A DNA stretch of 14,579 bases, from NCBI GenBank assembly GCA_046728975.1, contig JBKPFU010000110.1:1-14579 (forward strand), in the 5' to 3' direction. The stretch is from JBKPFU01 sp046728975 (lineage in GTDB: Bacteria; Actinomycetota; Thermoleophilia; Gaiellales; Gaiellaceae). Below are positions 11,523 through 14,579 of this stretch, one piece after another (the stretch's first letter is position 1; the number at the start of each line of letters is the position of its first letter). The translations under genes and the position numbers were made by a program. Below the pieces are notes generated by a model. The model did no database searches, was not told the DNA's origin, and saw nothing but the letters and a program-made list of their open reading frames with translations.

Positions 11523-12668
11523 ATGGCGTACGAGTTCAAGCTGCCGGATCTCGGGGAGGGTCTGACGGAGGGCGAGATCGCCCGATGGCTCGTCGCCGAG
11601 GGGCAGGAAGTTGCGGAGGACGATCCGCTCGTCGAGATCCAGACCGACAAGACGACGGTCGAGATCCCCTCGCCGGCGGCGGGCAAGGTCGCCCGGATCC
11701 TCGTCGAGGAAGGCCAGGTCGTCCCGGTCGGCACCGTCCTCGTCGTAATTGGCGAGGACGGTGCTGCCCCGGCCGATCAGGACCAGTCGCGAGCGGACGA
11801 GGCTCCGCAGCAGCAGGCGGCCGAAACGGCCACGACCGGGGGTCAGACCCTTGGACCTGTCCAAACAGGCCGGGTGCGGGCGACGCCGCTCGTCCGCAAA
11901 GTGGCGCAGGAGCTGGGCGTCGACCTCGCGACGGTGCCGGGTAGCGGCCCGCAGGGGCGGATCACCGAGGAGGACGTCCGAGCGGTAGCGGACGCGTCGA
12001 GGGGTCAGACCCCAGCGGCGAAGCCGCCTGTCCAAGAGGGACGCCGGGAGCCGCTACGCGGCGTCCGCCGGCTGATCGCCGAGCACATGGCGCGCGCGCA
12101 CCGGGAGGTGCCGCCGGTCACGTGGGTCGAGGAGTGCGACTTCGGCGAGGTCGACCTCAAGCTCGTCGTCCCGCAGACGCTCAAAGCGGTCGCCGAGTCG
12201 CTGAGGGAGTTCCCCGAGCTGAACGCGCGGCTCGAGGGAGACGAGATCGTCTACCTCGACCGCTACGACCTCGGCGTCGCCGTCCAAACCGACGACGGGC
12301 TCATAGTCCCCGTCGTCCGCAGCTGCGACACGGCAACGGTGGAGGCGCTGGACGCCGAGGTGAAGCGGCTCGCCGACGCCGCCCGCGCCGGCGCACTCAA
12401 GCCGGAGGAGCTGCGCGGATCGACGTTCACGGTGACGAGCGCCGGCAAGGTCGCCGGGCTCTTCCAGACGCCGATCGTGAACCACCCCGAGGTCGCGATC
12501 CTGAGCATCGGCCGCGTCGCCGAGCGGCCCGTCGTTCGAGACGGCGAGGTCGTCGTCCGCCCGACCGGCTACGTCGGGATCACGTTCGACCACCGCGTCG
12601 TCGACGGGGCGCGTGCGGCCGAGTTCGGCCTCACCGTCATCGAGCGCCTCGAAAAGCCGCAGGACTAA
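11523..12668 (+). CDS. pdhC: Dihydrolipoamide acetyltransferase, E2 of pyruvate dehydrogenase
   Basis: This 381-residue E2 has one lipoyl domain (residues 2-76, lipoyl-lysine Lys43 in IQTDKTTVEIPSP), a first linker (about 77-117), a peripheral-subunit-binding domain (about 118-155, ATPLVRKVAQELGVDLATVPG), a second linker (156-176) and the catalytic acyltransferase domain to the end. His357 and Asp361 of the DHRVVDGA motif are present. It takes the acyl group from E1 and passes it to CoA. Short for the family, it has a single lipoyl domain, as in many Gram-positive bacteria. Both linkers are partly encoded by copies of one palindromic repeat (residues 106-116 and about 160-173). It sits 89 bp after the HIRAN gene; no E3 gene follows. 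Confidence 0.92.
   Translation: MAYEFKLPDLGEGLTEGEIARWLVAEGQEVAEDDPLVEIQTDKTTVEIPSPAAGKVARILVEEGQVVPVGTVLVVIGEDGAAPADQDQSRADEAPQQQAAETATTGGQTLGPVQTGRVRATPLVRKVAQELGVDLATVPGSGPQGRITEEDVRAVADASRGQTPAAKPPVQEGRREPLRGVRRLIAEHMARAHREVPPVTWVEECDFGEVDLKLVVPQTLKAVAESLREFPELNARLEGDEIVYLDRYDLGVAVQTDDGLIVPVVRSCDTATVEALDAEVKRLADAARAGALKPEELRGSTFTVTSAGKVAGLFQTPIVNHPEVAILSIGRVAERPVVRDGEVVVRPTGYVGITFDHRVVDGARAAEFGLTVIERLEKPQD
11839..11869. repeat. REP-like palindromic repeat, copy 1, inside the first E2 linker
   Basis: The unit begins GGGGTCAGACCC (dyad GGGTC-A-GACCC). It continues into TTGGAC-CT-GTCCAA (dyad, 11851-11864), overlapping CCTGT-CCAA-ACAGG (11856-11869). It is translated in frame as GGQTLGPVQTG between the lipoyl and subunit-binding domains. 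A second related unit lies at 12001-12035. Confidence 0.6.
12001..12035. repeat. REP-like palindromic repeat, copy 2, inside the second E2 linker
   Basis: It begins with the perfect dyad GGGGTC-A-GACCCC (12001-12013), then GCGGC-GAA-GCCGC (12015-12027), and ends CCTGTCCAA (12027-12035). The outer blocks GGGGTCAGACCC and CCTGTCCAA are shared with copy 1; the middle differs. It is translated as RGQTPAAKPPVQ, mirroring the GQT...PVQ of copy 1. Confidence 0.6.
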
Positions 12669-12835
12669 GGAGGGCTTGACGAAATACCGCGCTGAGCCGC
12701 CGGAACGCGCTGGAACGGAGCGAGGCGGCGTCCTCGGTCGCGTCCGTATTTCGTTCAATACGAACGCTCCCTGCGTCCTTGCCTCGCACCGCCCATCGCG
12801 CCCCGGCGACGAGCGGAATTCCGTCAAACCCTCCT
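12668..12835. mobile_element. 168-bp MITE-like element bounded by imperfect inverted repeats
   Basis: The left end (12668-12690, beginning AGGAGGGCTTGACG) and the right end (12813-12835, read on the other strand, beginning AGGAGGGTTTGACG) match at 20 of 23 positions. The interior has further nested pairing: CGAAATAC (12680-12687) with GTATTTCG (12746-12753), GCCGCC (12696-12701) with GGCGGC (12724-12729), and CGTATT (12745-12750) with AATACG (12757-12762). There is no plausible coding sequence. It begins on the last base of the E2 stop codon, so it could also supply the 3' end of the E2 mRNA. No target-site duplication is obvious. A structured RNA is the alternative reading. Confidence 0.55.
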
Positions 12836-12840
12836 AAGTC

Positions 12841-12877
12841 GGGAGCCCGACAGACAGCCGCGCCTGACCGGGCTCCC
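12841..12877. repeat. Inverted repeat in the E2/thioredoxin convergent gap
   Basis: GGGAGCCC (12841-12848) and GGGCTCCC (12870-12877) are perfect 8-bp arms around 21 nt. The left arm is itself part of a short palindrome TCGGGAGCCCGA. No T-run follows on either strand, so a bidirectional terminator is possible but unproven. The rest of the gap up to 12920 shows nothing I can identify. Confidence 0.4.
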
Positions 12878-12920
12878 GGGAGAGGGTTGACGACGCCTAT
12901 TTTGGTGCCGCCGCTGACTG

Positions 12921-13217
12921 TTACGGATCGCGTGCGCCAACGGATTCGAAGCAGGACGCGAGGAGGGACTCGATCCGAGGCGCGCTCGCTCTTCCTTCGA
13001 GGCGGCCGACGACCGCGTGCCCGCCGACGACCACCAGCGTCGGAACCTGCTCGACCTGGAACCTCTCCGCAAGGTCGGCTTGCTCGTCCGCGTCCACGCG
13101 GATCACCCGGAGCCGGTTCCGCTCCTTGCGGGCGACGTGCGCGAGAACGCTCTCCATCCTGCGCGCCGGCCCGCTTCGTTGCGACGTGAAGAAGACGAGC
13201 AGCGACTTTTCAGTCAC
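12921..13217 (-). CDS. Thioredoxin-fold protein lacking the active-site cysteines
   Basis: From GTG (complement of 13215-13217) this is 98 residues. The thioredoxin fold is recognisable: strand LLVFFTS, helix with RRMESVLAHVARKER, strand LRVIRVDADEQADLAERFQV, then VEQVPTLVVVGG containing the cis-proline (VPT) and a final helix. Where thioredoxins have WCGPC, this protein has RSGPA, so both redox cysteines are replaced (Ser and Ala) and disulfide exchange by the normal mechanism is excluded. The only cysteine is near the C-terminus (ASCFES). A role as a chaperone-like or binding module is possible; the partner is unknown. A GTG at 13260-13262 (complement) would add 15 residues upstream, including an A7 run in the coding strand. 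It is convergent with the E2 gene. Confidence 0.78.
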   Translation of the reverse strand: MTEKSLLVFFTSQRSGPARRMESVLAHVARKERNRLRVIRVDADEQADLAERFQVEQVPTLVVVGGHAVVGRLEGRASAPRIESLLASCFESVGARDP

Positions 13218-13277
13218 GGGGTCAGCCGGGTTTTTTTCTTCGGGGACCGCAGATGAAACCACATCGAGAGGGCGGAC

Positions 13278-13283
13278 TACACT
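13278..13283 (+). promoter_or_regulatory. Putative -10 element of the membrane-protein/phosphatase pair
   Basis: TACACT fits TANNNT and ends 10 nt before the ATG at 13294, predicting a very short leader. No -35 hexamer is evident. It would drive both the membrane protein and the abutting phosphatase-family gene. Confidence 0.35.
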
Positions 13284-13293
13284 GCGCTCCGCG

Positions 13294-13713
13294 ATGTGGG
13301 AGTGGTACCGGATCGGCCTCGCGCTCGGGGTCGGAGTCGGGATTGGCGTGCTGGCCGCAGCCCTGCTGGCTAGGGGAAGGGGCTGGATTGTCGCGGCCGC
13401 GCGTGTCGCGGCGGCCGCGGGCTTCGCGGTCGGCCTCGCGATCGACGATTGGGAGGAGGCTGCAGCGGGCGCAGTCGGCGGCGCGCTCGGCGCTCTTGGC
13501 GCGTTCGAGCTCGTCCGCGGCGCGCTCCGGCGCGGCGGAACCCGCGGCGCGACGACCGCGCTCGTCGCGCTCGGAGCGCTCGGCATCGCCGCGCTGGCGG
13601 TGATTCCAGCCATCGGTTACTTCGAGGCGCTGGCGGCGCCCGTGCTCGGCGCCCGGCTGCGGCGCCGCACCGGCGAACGCTATGCCGGGTTGCGCACGCT
13701 GGCCCGAGACTAA
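13294..13713 (+). CDS. Small Ala/Gly-rich membrane protein, function unknown
   Basis: This gene encodes 139 residues from ATG 13294 (MWEWYRIGLALGVGVG). About four hydrophobic segments are visible: near residues 7-26, 30-50, 56-78 and 88-110. They are rich in Ala, Gly, Val and Leu, with the acidic loop DDWEEAAAG between the second and third, and a basic C-terminal tail (RRRTGERYAGLRTLARD) likely cytoplasmic. No enzymatic motif or named family is recognised. The frame is open further upstream, antisense to the thioredoxin-like gene, but that extension is not plausible. TAA (13711-13713) is followed immediately by the GTG of the phosphatase-family gene, so the two are surely co-transcribed, and the membrane protein may anchor or assist that enzyme (inference). 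Confidence 0.75.
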   Translation: MWEWYRIGLALGVGVGIGVLAAALLARGRGWIVAAARVAAAAGFAVGLAIDDWEEAAAGAVGGALGALGAFELVRGALRRGGTRGATTALVALGALGIAALAVIPAIGYFEALAAPVLGARLRRRTGERYAGLRTLARD

Positions 13714-14579
13714 GTGGCCAAACCGCTGATCCTGGTCGTCATCGACGGCCTCTCGCCGTCGGCGTTCGAGGACGCAGTCGAGAACGGGGGCGCGCCGACG
13801 CTGGCGCTGCTGGCGGCCGAAGGCCGCTATCGGAGGGGAGTAACGACCTTCCCTTCCCTGACGCCGGTCTGTCTCTCGTCGATCGCGACAGGCGGGCACC
13901 CCGATATCCATCACATTCCGCACCTCGTGTGGTGGGAACGCGAGGAGCAGCGGATTGTCGAGTACGGCTCTTCCTTCGCCGCGCTTCGGGCCGCAGGAAC
14001 CCGGCGCGCGATCCGCGACGCGATCGTGAACATGAGCCAGCGCCACCTCAACCCCGACGCCGTGACGGTGTTTGAGGCGCTGGAGGACGCGGGCCTGACT
14101 GCCGCCGCGATCAACTTCATCTGCTATCGCGGGCGCGAGCGGCACGCTCCGCTCCTTCCCGGCCTCGAGCCCGTGAACGCACCCAAGCGCTTCTTCTTCT
14201 TCAACCTGTTCGAATCCGACGTCACGGGAGCGCCGATCGCTGCGCGCTCACGGGCGGCCGGCTCGACCGACGCCTACGCGGCCGCAGTCGGTCGCTGGCT
14301 CGTCACGCGCGACGGCTTCGACTTCCTCGCCTTCTACTTGCCCGACTACGACTTCGCGTCCCATGTCTACGGGCCGGAGGGAGCGCAGGAGGCGCTGACG
14401 CGCAGCGACCGCGCCGTCGGCGCCCTGGTGGAGGCCGCCGGCGGGCTCGACGAGTTCCTCGGGCGCTACGCCGTCGTCGTGTGCGCCGACCACGCGCAGT
14501 GCCGCGTCGAGCGGGCGGCCGTGCTCCAGTCGCGGTTCGTCGACGCCGAGGTCGTCGTCACGGCCTCGAACCGGGCGGG
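13714..14579 (+). CDS. Alkaline-phosphatase-superfamily (type I phosphodiesterase/pyrophosphatase-like) protein, 3' truncated
   Basis: A GTG directly after the preceding stop opens a frame that runs off the window after 288 complete codons. The N-terminus LILVVIDGLSP holds the first metal ligand (Asp11). TFPSLTPVCLSSIATG contains the predicted nucleophile (Thr50) in the 'FPSxTxxxxxxxxTG' pattern of nucleotide pyrophosphatase/phosphodiesterase-type enzymes. Later come HHIPH, FYLPDYDFASHVYG (Asp and His ligands) and VVVCADHAQC (Asp-His ligands). All expected two-metal (usually zinc) ligands up to this point are present, so an active phosphodiesterase, phosphatase or phosphonate hydrolase is likely; the substrate is not known. 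There is no signal peptide, so it should be cytoplasmic unless tethered by the upstream membrane protein. Confidence 0.9.
   Translation, partial: MAKPLILVVIDGLSPSAFEDAVENGGAPTLALLAAEGRYRRGVTTFPSLTPVCLSSIATGGHPDIHHIPHLVWWEREEQRIVEYGSSFAALRAAGTRRAIRDAIVNMSQRHLNPDAVTVFEALEDAGLTAAAINFICYRGRERHAPLLPGLEPVNAPKRFFFFNLFESDVTGAPIAARSRAAGSTDAYAAAVGRWLVTRDGFDFLAFYLPDYDFASHVYGPEGAQEALTRSDRAVGALVEAAGGLDEFLGRYAVVVCADHAQCRVERAAVLQSRFVDAEVVVTASNRA

Noticed and set aside
1792..12668. Idea that the pyruvate-dehydrogenase-like complex makes phenylacetyl-CoA from phenylpyruvate for the nearby paa genes
   Set aside because: The E1 motifs resemble pyruvate-specific enzymes, about 5 kb and an unrelated operon separate the loci, and no PaaR-type operator was seen upstream of pdhA.
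12676..12892. TTGACG-like -35 boxes in the convergent gap (12676, 12887)
   Set aside because: No -10 element at 16-18 bp from either, and no gene starts downstream in the right direction. The first is part of an inverted-repeat end.
13218..13227. GGGGTCAGCC resembling the start of the E2-linker repeat
   Set aside because: Only the first eight bases match, the partner block CCTGTCCAA is absent nearby and there is no dyad.
13228..13240. Run of T after CCGGG as a possible intrinsic terminator on the plus strand
   Set aside because: No stable stem precedes the T-run and no plus-strand gene ends there.
1..14579. Search by eye for tRNA genes, rRNA, CRISPR arrays, transposases and phage attachment sites
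   Set aside because: No convincing candidate was seen; the only regular spacing found (about 120 nt in 7750-8530) is due to WD40 repeats.

Overview
The window is very GC-rich and gene-dense. Many start codons are GTG, genes overlap head to tail, and recognisable Shine-Dalgarno sites are scarce. These traits, with bacterial lipoproteins, an ECF sigma factor with an alanine/proline-rich tail, an aerobic phenylacetate operon and a Bacillus-like pyruvate dehydrogenase set, suggest an actinobacterium. I suspect a Thermoleophilia (Gaiellales/Solirubrobacterales) lineage; that placement is inference. No rRNA, tRNA, CRISPR array or transposase gene was seen.

Layout. (1) 2-172: the 3' end of a DUF4389-like membrane protein, convergent with a minus-strand lipoprotein (176-628). 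Upstream of the lipoprotein are an ECF sigma factor (1014-1736) and a proline-rich tail that looks detached from it by frame damage (651-986). (2) 1792-3992, minus strand: paaA-paaB-paaC-paaD, tightly overlapped, encoding the phenylacetyl-CoA epoxidase core and its maturation factor. A TetR-type PaaR-like repressor (4018-4593) diverges from it across 25 bp that hold both an operator and a symmetric promoter element. (3) 4590-4943: a VOC-fold protein. Divergent from it is a plus-strand run of a diacylglycerol-kinase-like lipid kinase, two tandemly duplicated lipoprotein alpha/beta hydrolases and a seven-bladed WD40 lipoprotein (4954-8538). This run is the best candidate for an undescribed envelope system. 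(4) 8535-8972: a small secreted protein of unknown function. (5) 9010-12668: pyruvate dehydrogenase E1 alpha, E1 beta, a small HIRAN-domain protein and E2. Both E2 linkers contain copies of a palindromic repeat. (6) 12668-12920: a non-coding convergent gap with a 168-bp inverted-repeat-bounded, MITE-like element and a further inverted repeat. (7) 12921-13217: a thioredoxin-fold protein without the CxxC cysteines. (8) 13294-14579: a small membrane protein abutting an alkaline-phosphatase-superfamily hydrolase that runs off the window.

How the genes work together. PaaABC would epoxidise phenylacetyl-CoA, PaaD would help mature the di-iron enzyme, and the PaaR-like repressor would release the operon when phenylacetyl-CoA is present. 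paaE, paaK and the lower pathway are not in the window. The pyruvate dehydrogenase operon supplies acetyl-CoA; its E3 subunit is not here. The lipid kinase and three lipoproteins would act on either side of the cytoplasmic membrane, with substrates unknown.
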